NCBI GenBank assembly: GCA_022419385.1
Contig: JAJUBI010000007.1
Span: 95,768 to 159,767, forward strand
Direction of reading: 5' to 3'
Length of the DNA: 64,000 nucleotides
DNA from: Paraconiothyrium sp. Pb-2020
Taxonomy: Eukaryota; Ascomycota; Dothideomycetes; Pleosporales; Didymosphaeriaceae
Position numbers and translations under genes: made by a program. A model generated the notes under the pieces. The model did not search any database and was not told the DNA's origin. It saw nothing but the letters and a program-made list of their open reading frames with translations. Below are positions 32,714-43,740 of the stretch, piece after piece; the first letter of the stretch is position 1; every line of letters begins with the position of its first letter.

Positions 32714-35172
32714 TCAAAATATGACAGGTTTTGATGTATGCTCTGGCTCCGCCGCTTTCTCTCTGCCCTGCAGCGCCCGCTGGTACATTTTCTCCGCCTC
32801 CTCAAGCCGTCCAAGCTTCTTATAGACGTTTCCTAAATTGTCAACTATATCAAGTGTTAATGTGTTCTCTGGCCCTAATATCTTTTCTGTGCCCTGCAGT
32901 GCCTGCAGGAGCATCTCCTCTGCCTGATCAAGCCGTCCCTGTTGATTGTAGAGATTGCCTAAACGATAGACTATGCTAAGTGCCGTTGGGTGCTCTGGCC
33001 CAAACACCTCCTCTATGCCCTGCAGCGCCCGCAGGAACAACTTCTCCGCCTCATCGAACCGTTTCTGGGAGGTGCAGAGGTTAGCCAAATTGCAAATGCT
33101 CATCAGCGTGTTTGGATGATGTTCTCCAAGCACCTTCTCGTACGTCGCTAGCAGCTGCCGTTGTACCGGTTCAGCCTCTTTGTATTTGCCCTGCATGTCA
33201 AGTATTCCTACTAAGTGACTTATACTTGTCAGCGCCGAAGGGTGCTCATGTCCAAGCACCTTCTCGTATTCCTGGATCGTCTCTGTATACATCACTTCCG
33301 CTTCTGCATACTTGCCTTGTCGCTCTAGCGCAAAGGCCAAGTTATGCATGCTCGCCAGCGTGTCCGGATGTTCAGAACCGAGGACTTGCTTGCTCTTCTC
33401 CAACGCTTGCACCTCCAGCTTTTCTGCATCTTGCCATTGACCTGCGTCCCTGACTGTTTCTGATAAGGTGGCCATTCTAGCCAGATAGCTTAATTGGTCG
33501 ACTCCGTGCATATCTTCAAGCTTATTGGTTTTCGAGGGTAGAGAATCCGATGCATCATTCTCAGGCCCCGCTGTTATTCCAGTATCTTGTATATCGGTGC
33601 GTAAGGCCTCGCTCGTAGATGAAATCCCTTCCGGGCCCGCATCGTCCAAAATATCCCGGGAGCTTGGAAAGGTCAAAGCCGATTGTTGCGACGTGTCCGT
33701 GCGCTTACTCCTTTCCTTCTCAATGGCAGCATTCGAGTTTGTGTCGTCATCAGTCGCAGCATCAATGGGTACAGCGAAAGCTGCTCGAGATGACCAGCGA
33801 GATGGCGTTTAAATACCGTCGGAGCGACAGCAAGAATATCGTTATGTAATGGATCCCCTGTTTGAATTGTTCGCTCTCTCAAGCGATCAGCCCAACCTGA
33901 ACAGCAAGGGCAATCATCTACTGGAATCTGAGCAAGGGGCTTTCGAGCGAGATCTTTTCCTGGTTGCTCTTCGCCATCAGATAACACCTTCGCATGTTTC
34001 CGCTTTACATGAGATAGGTATTTCTCCTCTTGATAGAAGACCGTGCTCGGGCAGAGAAAGCACTCGTAGGACACACGGTGGAACATCATCTCATGTTGGA
34101 ACCATTCGTTAATGTCTCCAAAATAGGGTGCGTCGCATTTCGGAAATGTGCATACATAAGCATGAAGATCAGAAAACACGTGCTTTCTCCAGGTGCGCTC
34201 CCCCTTAAACTTTTTGATTCGAAAGCAGAAAGGGCATTCGATCTCTTTCTTTTCACCGATGCGCAAGTCGTCCAGCTTCGGAATGCGAACGGTGGTACAT
34301 GATTCATGACCGCCGTCGATCGAGCGGGAGATTGTTGTATACGAACGGGCATCTTCCTCCGATTCTGAACCTTCGGCAACAAGCAGTTGAGGAGCGATTC
34401 GTTCGGGAGCAACAGTAGTGGCTTTGGTGAAGAAAGAAGGACGGCTCACCGAATCAAGCATAAGCTTTGAAGCCGGGGGCTGCTGGGTATCAGGGGCTTG
34501 GGACCTGCCGGCCGAACTGTCTGCCTTGTCGTAGTCACCAAGCTTGCCACCTAGTTTTTCATGGTGATCCCGGATATAACTGAGGTAGTGCCTTCTCTGC
34601 GTGATAGCTCGTCCGAGCCGTTGGCGAAGCCAGGCGCAGTCATTTGTGCCAAGTTTGCGATACTTCTCACCAACGTGAGCTATGTCAAATTGATCATTGA
34701 AGCAGTATCGCTTGCGGCTCAAAGCTTTAGCGAAGAGGTCGGTGGGTGCCGCTTGCCGGATGAGGATCGATACTCTGAAGAGTCGGGTGATGGTCCCACT
34801 GATCTCCTCTCGAAGCTCGTGCACTTCGCTGATCTCCTCGCTGATCTGTTCATCGACAGAGATCGAGCCTTCTCTCTTTCCCGAAACTATGTCGAGTAGC
34901 TCTGTAGCCACTTGATTCAAGTCGGCCAGAAGGTCTAAGATATGAGTAAGCACTTCGTTGGCTTTACGTAGTCGCGACTCGATGGACATGGATGACTCGG
35001 GTTGGTGAAGAGCTCCAATGTTTCCAACGAAGAGACTGAATCGGTCTAACTCCTCGTTGATTTGGGCATGCTTGACGTGAGCATTGACGTGATCCGGTCG
35101 GGACAGGATCGAGATGATTTCTTGTAGAGTGACGAGACAGGAGCGGCATTGCTCTGATACCGATAGCGTCAT
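32714..35172 (-). pseudogene. C2H2-like / kinesin-light-chain TPR protein, split by a frameshift
   Basis: The upstream frame (35172 to about 33775) starts MTLSVSEQCRSCL, has FVGNIGALHQ and SRLRKANEVL typical of the fungal N-terminal module, then ECPFCFRIKKF, RTWRKHVFSDLHAYVCTF, WFQHEMMFHR, ECFLCPSTVF, DDCPCCSGW and HLAGHLEQLSL, the cysteine/histidine-rich domain seen in many fungal NLR-type or ankyrin/TPR proteins. The other frame, open from about 33770, continues VPIDAATDDDTNSN and then five to six 42-residue TPRs of the kinesin-light-chain type (GSEHPDTLASMHNLA, GHEHPSALTSI, GEHHPNTLMSI, GPEHPTALSIV, GPENTLTLDIV). The two meet at 33768-33784 with a one-base frame change, which makes a single ~850-residue gene likely. 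Real mutation or sequence error cannot be separated here. Confidence 0.7.
32860..33420 (-). repeat. 126-bp coding repeats (five 42-residue TPR units)
   Basis: The TPR units recur every 126 bp with the core G-x-E-H-P-x-T-L and an upstream A-E-x-x-x-x-x-A-L. DNA identity between units is modest, but adjacent units near 32,900 and 33,020 share a stretch encoding LQALQG/LRALQG. Such arrays are prone to unequal crossing-over. Confidence 0.6.
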
Positions 35173-35476
35173 TTCTCGTGATCTGGTGTTCCAAGGCAAG
35201 AGGCGGTCTGGCGGTCTCGTGATGGAACTCGCGTGGGTTAACGATCCCCAAACTAACAACAAAACTAGTCGGTGGGTTCCAGGTGAGAAGGACTTGAAAG
35301 ACTGTAGCCGTCGGCGTGGTGAATGTGTTCCAAGGCGGTGGAAGTTGCGTCTGGGGGCGCCAAGTGCGGGGCTTCAGGCACGTGTAATGTCTTGCGTCTC
35401 AGCCTTCCGATTCCTAACATGTATATCTTTTCTCCACTCGAATCATCAATCTTGGTCCTATCATCTCCATATCCCT

Positions 35477-37284
35477 ATGAGTGGTCTAGAAGTAGCAGGT
35501 GTCGTTCTTGGGGCCTTTCCACTGCTCATAAGCGGCATCGAGCATTGGCGTGAGGTTGCGAAAGTCGGCGGCTTCTACTGGCGGATACGGAAGGAACACA
35601 CGAGATGTCAGCGCGACTGCCAGTTTCACGAGATTCTATACAAGAACAACCTTAGAGAGCTTCTCTTACCACTCGTCCCAGATGTGGATCAAGTTGCGGT
35701 TCTCATTGCAGATCCAGGCGGCCAAAGATGGGGTGACATGGCACTGCAGGAACGACTAGAAGGCAGGCTGCGCGAGTCATATCAGCTGTACCAGGGTATC
35801 ATCACTGAGATGAACGAAATCACCGAAGCCCTGAAAAAGTAGTTGTGTCTTGATGAAGACATCGTGCAGAACAAGCTCCTGCCACCGGAAACGAAACGGC
35901 GGAACACCAGCCAGTCGCCAAGCCCTCAACCATCTGCACGGATTTCGAGGCTTTCTGTTGTCAAAGGCAGGTTGGACGATGAGTGGTTTCGAACAAGGTT
36001 CAGCCTAGGGGAAAAAGCCAGAAATGACCTCTTCAATCGACTCAAAGACTGCAATGAGCGTCTAGAGAAGCTCTTGAGCTCTAGCGACAGAGTCTCTGCG
36101 CTCCAAGATGCCGCACCTGGGTATACCAAGCAGACTTCCATGCTAGAAGCAGCTTTCAAGAAGGCTTCTAAGAAATCAGATCTGCTTTTCAAGGCACTGC
36201 AGAACGCCTGGGAGTGTTCGTGTCAGCAATACCACTTCGCGAACCTACGATTGGAGCATCGGACACTCACAGAGATATGCTTTGAGATTATCCTCATATT
36301 TGTCTCTCCCTCGGAATACGGTGGTAGCTTTATAAGAGTAAATAAAAAAATAATAAACCATGGTGCTGGAGAGAGATTCAATGCGGGCATATGCTAGGTT
36401 GTGCTTCATCTCAAAAGGCGATGAATGCTGCGACATCCTCGCCGCTTCGTTGCCAACCACCAACCCTTCCAACACCGGCTGTGATGCCTTCACTGCCAAC
36501 TGCGACACGGAAGAGAGTGGGGTTCGTGCCACCTGCACCCACTGTACCAAACATCAAAATAGAGCCTTTAATTGATCACAGCATCCATTTATGTCAGAGA
36601 TTAGGCGATGAAGACTGCGGAGAATGCATGGGCATCATCGGTCATGGTGGTGAAATCTTCCATCTTCATCCATTCACCCAGAAAGCGCAGAATGTCGGAA
36701 AAGGCCCCGTAACGCTTGATCGCATACTCTCTCATGGCTTCGAAGGCGCGCTGTCGCGGCGCCAACGCTACGCAGTCGCGCTTCTTGTTGCTTCATCGGT
36801 GGGGCAACTCCAATCTACGCCGTGGATACGGGCTAGTCTCTGCAAAGAGGACATCATTTTCTTCCTTACCGACGACAATCCCATGATCCCGTACAGCAGG
36901 CCTTTTATCCGCCAAGGCTTCTCGCACAATCAGACGCAACTCCATTCTACTGACTTCCTCGCGAACGACTGCAATTTTTACTCCCTCGGCATACTTCTCC
37001 TGGAACTCTGCTTTGGTTGTCGGTTGTAAGACCATCGTCTACGTAAGACACGCCCAGCAACCACCGATGCCGCAGCCAAACAGGCTTTCGACGTATTCCC
37101 TGCGCTGAAGTGGTCTGACAGTGTGAGCGACGAAGGTGGGACCGATTATGCGAAAGCTGTCAAGTGGTGCTTCATGGGCGTCACAAATAGAGAGAAGAAC
37201 TGGAGGGGCGAGATTATCAGAAATGTGGTACAGCCGTTGGAGATGTGTATGAAGCATTTCCAGAATGTGGCTAGCTTTGTGTAA
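35477..37284 (+). pseudogene. DUF7580 / HeLo-associated-type protein pseudogene
   Basis: Start MSGLEVAGVVLGAFPLLISG at 35477, then HWREVAKVGGFYWRIRKE and FHEILYKNNLRELLLPLV: the N-terminal helical module of fungal DUF7580 proteins, resembling HeLo-type membrane-active regions. The same frame passes TAG at 35840-35842 (after EALKK) into LCLDEDIVQNKL, HLANLRLEHR-like sequence and EICFEIILIFV, then is lost in an AT-rich stretch 36330-36375. From about 36391 a second frame gives SRRQRYAVALLVASS and YSLGILLLELCFGCRL, then TAA at 37027-37029, followed by DHRLRK, KWCFMGVTNREKNWR and a stop at 37282. Both stops could be CAG/CAA to TAG/TAA. Divergent from the C2H2/TPR locus with about 300 bp between. 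The family is linked to non-self recognition in fungi; its role here is inferred. Confidence 0.82.
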
Positions 37285-38226
37285 GGAGCTGGGATTTTTG
37301 CGGCATAGTCTAGTGGATTAACAAGAACGTCTGCACACGTCTGGGCGCAGGAATATGCGGCGAGGGAGGTGATTTTCCAAGTAGGTATCTAGTATAACCT
37401 CTCAGCCACCTTTTATAAGCCGAGTATGATCGATATAACTAGTCTAAGGGTAACTCACGCCACAATACGTATTCAAAGCTGTACCCCAATACTATTGCCC
37501 TATCTCAAATTTCCAGTACACCAACTGAAAATATACCGCGGTCGGTTACAAAGACGTACCTACCAAGCATGAGTTTACACATCACCAGGAAGTGTCAAGT
37601 GTATCGTACTAGACTATGGCTGTACGTATGCCTCTATATATCGCATACTATGGTTCTATCCTGGGCATCACCGCTAAACAGAACACCAGCCAACAAACCA
37701 CATCAAAGCTATTCCCCCTAACGTTGCTGACAGTTCCGGACCAGTATCTTTTCCCTCATTCTTGACCCCACCTCTCCCTCACAGGTCTTTACATATTGAA
37801 TATACCCAGCGGGCTATAACGCCTATTTTAACTCCTGCGCTAATATAAGATACGCTTCGTGGGATTAGGTTGGATCTAACACATATCCTAGCGTAAGCCA
37901 CTCTGCACTATGAGAATATATATACAGCCCCCATCTTAACACGGCGGCTTCCTCAGTTAATGCTGAGCGTAGGTTCCGTGGTAGTCCGATGCTTACTTTT
38001 TTAGAATCTCCTCGTTTTCAGCCTCACGTCTCATCCACTATCTCCACATTCAAGAGCCACAGCGGGGCCGTTGAAAGGGCTTAGTCCTATACCAGCGACG
38101 CCCAGCAGTATCACCTCCCAGCGTTGCGCACGTACAATGGTGAGCGTCACCCCACGCTCAAGATGCCAAACATCCCCTATTCCACCACTGTATCCACCCC
38201 GCGAGCCACAAAAATGAAATTCCGTG
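37285..38226. other. AT-rich intergenic interval
   Basis: About 940 bp, noticeably AT-rich and with several TATA-rich stretches near 37640 and 37910. No coding signal. Confidence 0.55.
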
Positions 38227-39220
38227 TCAAACATTGTAAGATTGCAAAACCCCCCTCGTAACACCCCCCACATCCTCCCCCTCCACCCCCAACCTCGCAT
38301 TCCAACTCAGCCCCTCAGCCTCGAAATCCGCGCCTCCGCCCTTTATGATGCTACTCAGCAACGCCAACCTCCCCAGCGCCCTCATCCCGCCCATCCAATC
38401 CCTTGCCGTAGCGTAATCCTCTTTCGCGCTCGCTATACCCTCCTCGCAGGACTTATACTCTACACTCCACCCCTCTGCGCCGCACACGTCCTGGTAGATA
38501 GAAAGCAGTTCCGCCTGGGAGGTTACAAATGAAGAGACGTACACGACTTCATTCCTCGCTTCGTCCGGGGCGCGCAATATCGCGAGCACAGCCTGTGCGA
38601 TAGCAGCGTAGGTGGAGACGCTGAAGGGCGTCGCGCCGTCGTCCCAGAGCGTTGCGCGCTTCGTCTGCGGGGAGATGTCGTAGAAGGAAGCGCGCAGGCT
38701 GAGCTCGTGGAAGGGGCCGGTGCAGAGCGCGGTGTAGCTCCACGTTGCCCCTCCGTCGTTTTCTTGTTGGATGGCGCGGGCTGCGACATAAGAGAGGAGC
38801 TGTGCTTTGGCGTGGGCAACGGGGAAGATGGATTGCCGGCGGGCGTGTGGCGGCCGCCGAAGACGCTCGGGATGAGGCGGTGGACGCCGGCGGCGATGGA
38901 GGCGTCGACCATTGTGTTGTGGTGTTTTTCGGCGGCGGTGTTGAGGGAGAGGATGACGGCGTCGTGGGCGGCGAAGGCGGAGGTGAGTTGGGCTTTGGGG
39001 TAGTCGTCGTCGACGCGGATGACGTTGATGGAGATTGGGAATTCGAAGGTTGAGCTGCGTCGCGTGATTACTGTTACGGAGAAAGTGGGGTCTGCTTCGA
39101 GGGCGTGGAGGAGGTGGAGACCGAGGTGGCCGGATCCCTAAGAGATGAGTGGTGGTGTTTATGAAGGGTGACGGTGGTACTCACACCGACGAGTGCAATC
39201 TTTTGCAAAGGGGCGGACAT
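38227..39220 (-). pseudogene. NmrA-like / isoflavone-reductase-like NAD(P)-binding protein with a frame break
   Basis: Exon 1 39220-39185 encodes MSAPLQKIALVG; a 47-nt intron (GTGAGT...CTTAG) joins it to GSGHLGLHLLHALE, giving the NmrA-type GxGxxG loop. Exon 2 continues VTVITRRSS, VIRVDDDYPKAQL, AVILSLNTAAEKHH and IAAGVHRLIPSVFGG, but near 38853 the family continuation (IFPVAHAKAQLL, GATWSYTALCTGPF, DISPQTKRATLWDDG) is in another frame. The C-terminus runs to a stop at 38227. A single frame change is the only defect seen, so a one-base assembly error is a realistic alternative and the gene could be intact. GC-rich throughout. Related proteins reduce small carbonyls or sense NADP(H). Confidence 0.72.
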
Positions 39221-39627
39221 GTCTGCACGGGTTTGTGGGCTTGCTCGAGGTAGATAGTAGATAATTGAATTGTGAAAGGGTAAATAGAAAATGTACACAA
39301 TAGCGGCATCATGTAGTAGGAAAGTAGGAAAGTCTCCGAGAGGATGGTCGGGATAGTCTATTGGCCGAAATAATTCCCTAATCGGGTCAGCAAAGGCGCT
39401 AATCTGGGTAGGCGCCGGCGACATAATACACTGTGCTGCCACAGCAAGTGGGCCGTGTATGTGCGATGCGAAACCGCTCGCGCGGATTACGGATTTGCTG
39501 TTTAGTTGAAAGGCTCGCCGTGGAAGTACAAAGCATTGTATCGCACCATTTGCGAATAGCATTAGTTAAAGCAGTATGTACATTGCGCCTCATATCCTTC
39601 GTATCAACATGATATAGCTCGTCCAGG

Positions 39628-41951
39628 TCAAGATAGCTTCAAGATTCCACTCGTTCCCGTGAAGGCGGTGATTGTGCCGCCAACAGCTTTCGAGTCACCG
39701 TAATACTTGATGCGATACAATCCCGCGGCTGGGCTTGTAATCGATGTATCCCAGCTGATTGTGACATTGCTCGTACCAGTCAGCCCATTGACCCTCTTCC
39801 ACTCGTACACCAGCTCCCAGTCTTTGTCGTTGCGTACCTGCGTCCAGGATGCATCGTTGTTTTGTTTCTCGATTGCGGTAAAGGTGCCTTCGAGACGAAG
39901 GTTGTTGCGTGGGTTTGCACCCTGGAAGACAGCGACAACCTTTGAGCCACGCGAATAAGTAGAGGAGACATCCGTGAGGACCTTGCCGAAACTGCTGCCG
40001 ATACCCGCGCCGTCATACACGACGCCAGTGATGAGCGAGATACTCTTTTCGCGGTTGTCCGGAGGAGTTGGACCAGCTGGCGACGAAGCAGTGGCGGTGT
40101 CGGCCAAATAGGGGAGGTAGCCTAGGGTAGCGTTGATGTAGGCGTTCAAGGTATGAGGACCATGGAGGGTCGAGGCGCCCTCATAACGCTGGATGCTGTA
40201 TTCCTCCTCGGTGGCGATGTAGTGTGAGTAGGTGTTGGCGGGCCCACCCAGAACCACAATAGGTGGGGTAGAGGACGACACGATACCGGAAGAGACAGCT
40301 TTGTTGTAGACTGCCTCTCTCCAGCGGCGACCGGACATTGTGGTAGCCTCGCCGGGAGAGACGATGATGATGAATTGACCAACGCGAAGTACCTGAATGT
40401 CAACGATGTTGGGAGACCAGTCATATGGGTTCTTCGCTTCGCCAACGTTGAGAAGAATTGGCTTCGGTTGCTGACACGCTATCTGCGCAGGCCCGGGAGG
40501 GGCGATTAGGCTGCCTACAACGTTCCAAAAGGGGTTGTTAGGAGCTCCTGGATCGTTTTGCACGAAGTCGAATGCACCCGGCCCGTCTGAAGTACCGGCC
40601 GCAAAGGCGTTACCCATGGCGGCAGGACAAGTCTTCACAGTCGTTCCATTCGGATGCTGGAAAGTGAAGTTGGAGAAGTCCACAAAGCTGTGGAAAGAGC
40701 GAACGCTGCCCGTGATGGAAGTGAAGCTGTTTGAAGTGTAGATGCCTTTGGCGCCATCGGCTTGTCGCTTTCCGATCTCGTAGCACGACTTCGCGCCGCC
40801 ATCATTCAGACCGTAGAATGGCCCCCTGCCGTGGCAGTCTTGGCTCTTACCGCCACAGGTGCTGTCTTCCAGCTTGCATTCTTGGTTAGATCCATCCTCG
40901 CACCACGCGCCGTTGACGTTGGGTGTGGTGTCACCAACGTTCGCTTGCGAGAAGCCAGCAACGAAGCCATCGGCGGCATTGACCGACGCCGCATTTGCAG
41001 CGATGTCCTGCTCGAGCAGGTAGGCAGCGACACCTTTGTTGTCTGCAGCAACAATGGTCTGGTTTCCTAGCAAGCTGGTACCGTGCACAGCGAACCAGTT
41101 GAGGATGCCAATGCTCTTGCCGTCGCTCGCTCTCGTGAACTTGAGCAATGTCATAGTCTTGTCAACGTTGTCAGTGTACCGGGCTCTCTCGGATGCCGGG
41201 TTCGCCAAATAGGCGTATAGACTGCGGTTGATGTTGGCATTGTTGATCTTGGCGCTGCTGGAGCTGACTGTTCCTAGGGTTAGACCTTCATGCGCGCGCT
41301 TGATGGACAGAACCGCGCCGTCAACGATGGCCTGGTAGCTCTGTTTGTCGAAGCCCAAGCTGGTGATCTGGGGGAGGAGGTAGTTGAGCCACGCTCCGGG
41401 TCCAGAATGGCTGTGAGTGCCTGTTACGGCGACATTCTTCTGGGTGTAGATAGAGTAGGAGGAGCCCAATGCCTTGAGACCTTCCAGGATGCCGTTTCGG
41501 ATTGCGGTGTCTCCAGACTGCGTGTCCAGAACCATGTAGACGAAGCGGTCCTCGGGTGTGCTCGGACTGCCCACGATGAAGGCGCGCGAGTAGAGACGTT
41601 GGCGGAGTCCAGTGCCCACTTGCGAGGTGTTTGCGTAGCCCATCAGGTTGAGCTCGACGACCGGACTGATGCAGCGTCAGTGCGGTGCGATTGCTGGGGT
41701 CGCACCTTCCACACCTACCCGGTGATGTCTGCCTTCCCCACGCCAATGAGGTACTGCGACGGGTCGTCTGCGGCATCTTCGGCCTGCTTCGGGCGGAAGA
41801 GCTGCGTGTGTTCGTAGGCCTTGTAGTCCTGGTCGAGGCGCCCGTGCCAGAAGTCGACATGCGGGAAGCCCAGCGTGGCCACCAGCTGGCTGACTATCAG
41901 GGCGGCGAGGAGGGACGCGCCGAGGGCGACGGCGATGTGTGAGCGAGCCAT
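39628..41951 (-). CDS. Neutral ceramidase
   Basis: Hydrolyses the amide bond of ceramide to sphingosine and fatty acid. Two exons, 41951-41719 and 41665-39628 (53-nt intron), 756 residues. An N-terminal hydrophobic segment (HIAVALGASLLAALIVSQLVA) is a signal peptide or anchor; IGVGKADITGPVVELNLMGY spans the intron; AVTGTHSHSGPGAWL holds the zinc-ligand histidines; WFAVHGTSL and ANVGDTTPNVNG follow, then GRRWREAV and the C-terminal Ig-like domain (YDGAGIGSSFGKVL, WKRVNGLTGTSNVTISW). The hexapeptide GDTTPN stands where characterised enzymes carry the nucleophile in GDVSPN, so the catalytic Ser is replaced by Thr. Several N-glycosylation sequons (for example NFTF, NGT). Divergent from SPF27 with about 345 bp between starts. 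Confidence 0.92.
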
Positions 41952-42296
41952 GCGTGCAGGCCGCGGTGGGAGACGAGGGGAACGGGCTGCGGACGCGCTC
42001 CCATGGGCAGCGGGCCGCTTTGTATATTGTTGCTGTTCCCAGGGAGAGGCAGGTACCGCACGGTATAGGAAGGTGTGGCCGTGTCGCGTATTGGCTGCCA
42101 GCAGGTACGCTGAGGAGCGCCTTCCTGGCCTGTCCGTCGCCTGTGGTTGCGCACAGCATGACGTCCGCAGCGCCCGCTGAGTGGCTGGGCCGAGCGCCGG
42201 TGGGCCCCAGCTATCGACAAGCGCCCGTCAACCCCAACGTTCTTCGCACGACGCCGACGCTGCAATCTCCTCACGCGCCTCGCATTGCTCCCTACC
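41952..42296. promoter_or_regulatory. GC-rich divergent promoter, ceramidase and SPF27
   Basis: The 345-bp interval between two oppositely oriented starts is GC-rich and lacks a TATA box, as expected for a constitutive housekeeping gene on one side. No specific operator recognised. Confidence 0.45.
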
Positions 42297-43092
42297 ATGC
42301 CGCTGATCCACGAATCCTATGATTCCCTCCCCTGTACGTGTTAATCTACCCCACCGGCCAATGCACTTCCACCTCGCCCGAACCCGAACCTGCGCAATGT
42401 CCGACCTGCAGGCCCAACTCGCATGTGCCTGTACCTGTTTTCACGCAAGCTAACGCGCTGCAGACGTGGACGCGCCGCCTGACCAGGCCGCCCTCCAAGC
42501 TGCGATAGGACTCATCGCCGCCGACATCAAGAGCGCAGGCGTAGATATCGCGCAAATGCACCCCGCGCTCATTCCAGCGGCGACCTATGCGCCAACCTTC
42601 TCCGCTGCAGTCGAGCAGGAGCATGCGCGGTTGCAGGCCGATCCAAACTCCAAACTCTCTGCCATCGACCTCGCGCGATACGAGGAACTCGAAGCCCCGC
42701 CGAATACGAGCCCCACAAGCGACGAAGACAAGCCCGAGATCCTCGCACAGTGGAAAGCTGCACTGCAGAAGGCATACACCAGCTCAGAATATGTGAACGC
42801 GCGCCTGACGGAGCTGGGTCTGCTTGAAAAGTTTGGCAAGAACGCCTGGCTGATTGGGAACTCACAGCAGGAAGACATCTTGAAGAGCATCGAAGCAGAG
42901 CTGGCAGATGTGCGCAAGCAGCAGGAGGAGGTCGAGGCGCTACGGCGGCAGCAGCAGGAGAGCGTACATGGCGAGATCAAGACGCTCGAGGAGACGTGGA
43001 AGCGTGGCGTTGGCCGCGTGCTGGAGACCGAAGTCGCTGCCGAGGGCCTGAAGCAGCAGATTCTCGAGAGGAGACGGGCAGGTGCCGTTTGA
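42297..43092 (+). CDS. Pre-mRNA-splicing factor SPF27 (BCAS2/Cwf7 family)
   Basis: Component of the Prp19/NineTeen complex that activates the spliceosome. Exon 1, 42297-42333, encodes MPLIHESYDSLP; the 130-nt intron 42334-42463 joins it to YVDAPPDQ; exon 2 runs to 43092, 221 residues. Family landmarks: LPYVD near the N-terminus, the region around RYEELEAPPNTSP, a central LTELGLLEKFGKNAWLIGN, and a C-terminal coiled coil rich in Glu, Gln and Arg (ADVRKQQEEVEALRRQQQ) followed by LEETWKRGVGRVLETE. The ATG at 42297 gives the conserved N-terminus, so the long reading frame that starts at 42466 is only exon 2. One of the few clearly housekeeping genes here. Confidence 0.93.
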
Positions 43093-43282
43093 GATGGTTG
43101 CGTCTCTCACAGGTCAATGGTCCTTGGTGAAAAGTTTTGCTGCGATTACAAGATACCCATACACAACACGAACGTTCAAAGTCGAGTCATTTCGACCCCC
43201 ACATCCTACACAGTCTTCTTTCGCACAGTCAGGCTTTGCACCCAAGCCCGGAATATGCACCACACGAACCAAGCATTCCAGC

Positions 43283-43740
43283 TTACCGTGCCTTCTCCAT
43301 ATTCCTGCGTCCTCGTTCAATCTCTGCCATCGCCAATACCGCATCACTCAACGCCCCCGGCCACCGCTGCTTCATATACACAGCGACCATATCCAATCCA
43401 TTTGAAATGCCACCTACGACAATCAGCGCATCACACCGCATAGAGCACACATATCTCACCGCTCGCCCAAATCCTCCCCTCATTGACCCCACCTTCATCC
43501 CCCCACTCCACCCCCGTACACTCCTCCCAACACCCCAAGCACACCCCTCGGCCCCGCCGCCTTCTTTCCATCTAGCACGCCCGCATATCCCGCTACAAAC
43601 GCCCCCGTACACACGCTCAACAGATCAATGCCAGCGTCTACATGCCCCCTCATCCACGCCAGCACATCCTCCCAGCCTCGTCGCCAGCGGCGGCGAAGGA
43701 AGAGCAGAGTCCAGCGCGCATGGTTTGACCTGCCATCGCG
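43283..43740 (-). pseudogene. DJ-1/PfpI (GATase1-like) gene, 3' part, frame-broken
   Basis: Minus-strand pieces: WEDVLAWMRGHVDAG, then IDLLSVCTGAFVAGYAGVLDGKK, the nucleophile elbow (Cys in SVCTGAF), GPRGVLGVL, then one frame later VEWGDEGG, NEGRIWASG, a 46-nt intron 43414-43459, and GISNGLDMVAVYMKQRWPG to a stop at 43283. The change of frame falls in a G5 run near 43510 and needs one inserted base. The N-terminal third of the fold, upstream of about 43700, is not recognisable in any frame. So either the gene is partly deleted and shifted, or the homopolymer is miscalled and the 5' part has diverged beyond my reading. Members include chaperones, isonitrile hydratases and glyoxalase III. Confidence 0.62.

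Noticed and set aside
37039..37257. ORFs on the opposite strand of the DUF7580 pseudogene
   Set aside because: Shadow frames of the plus-strand remnant, which has the clear homology.
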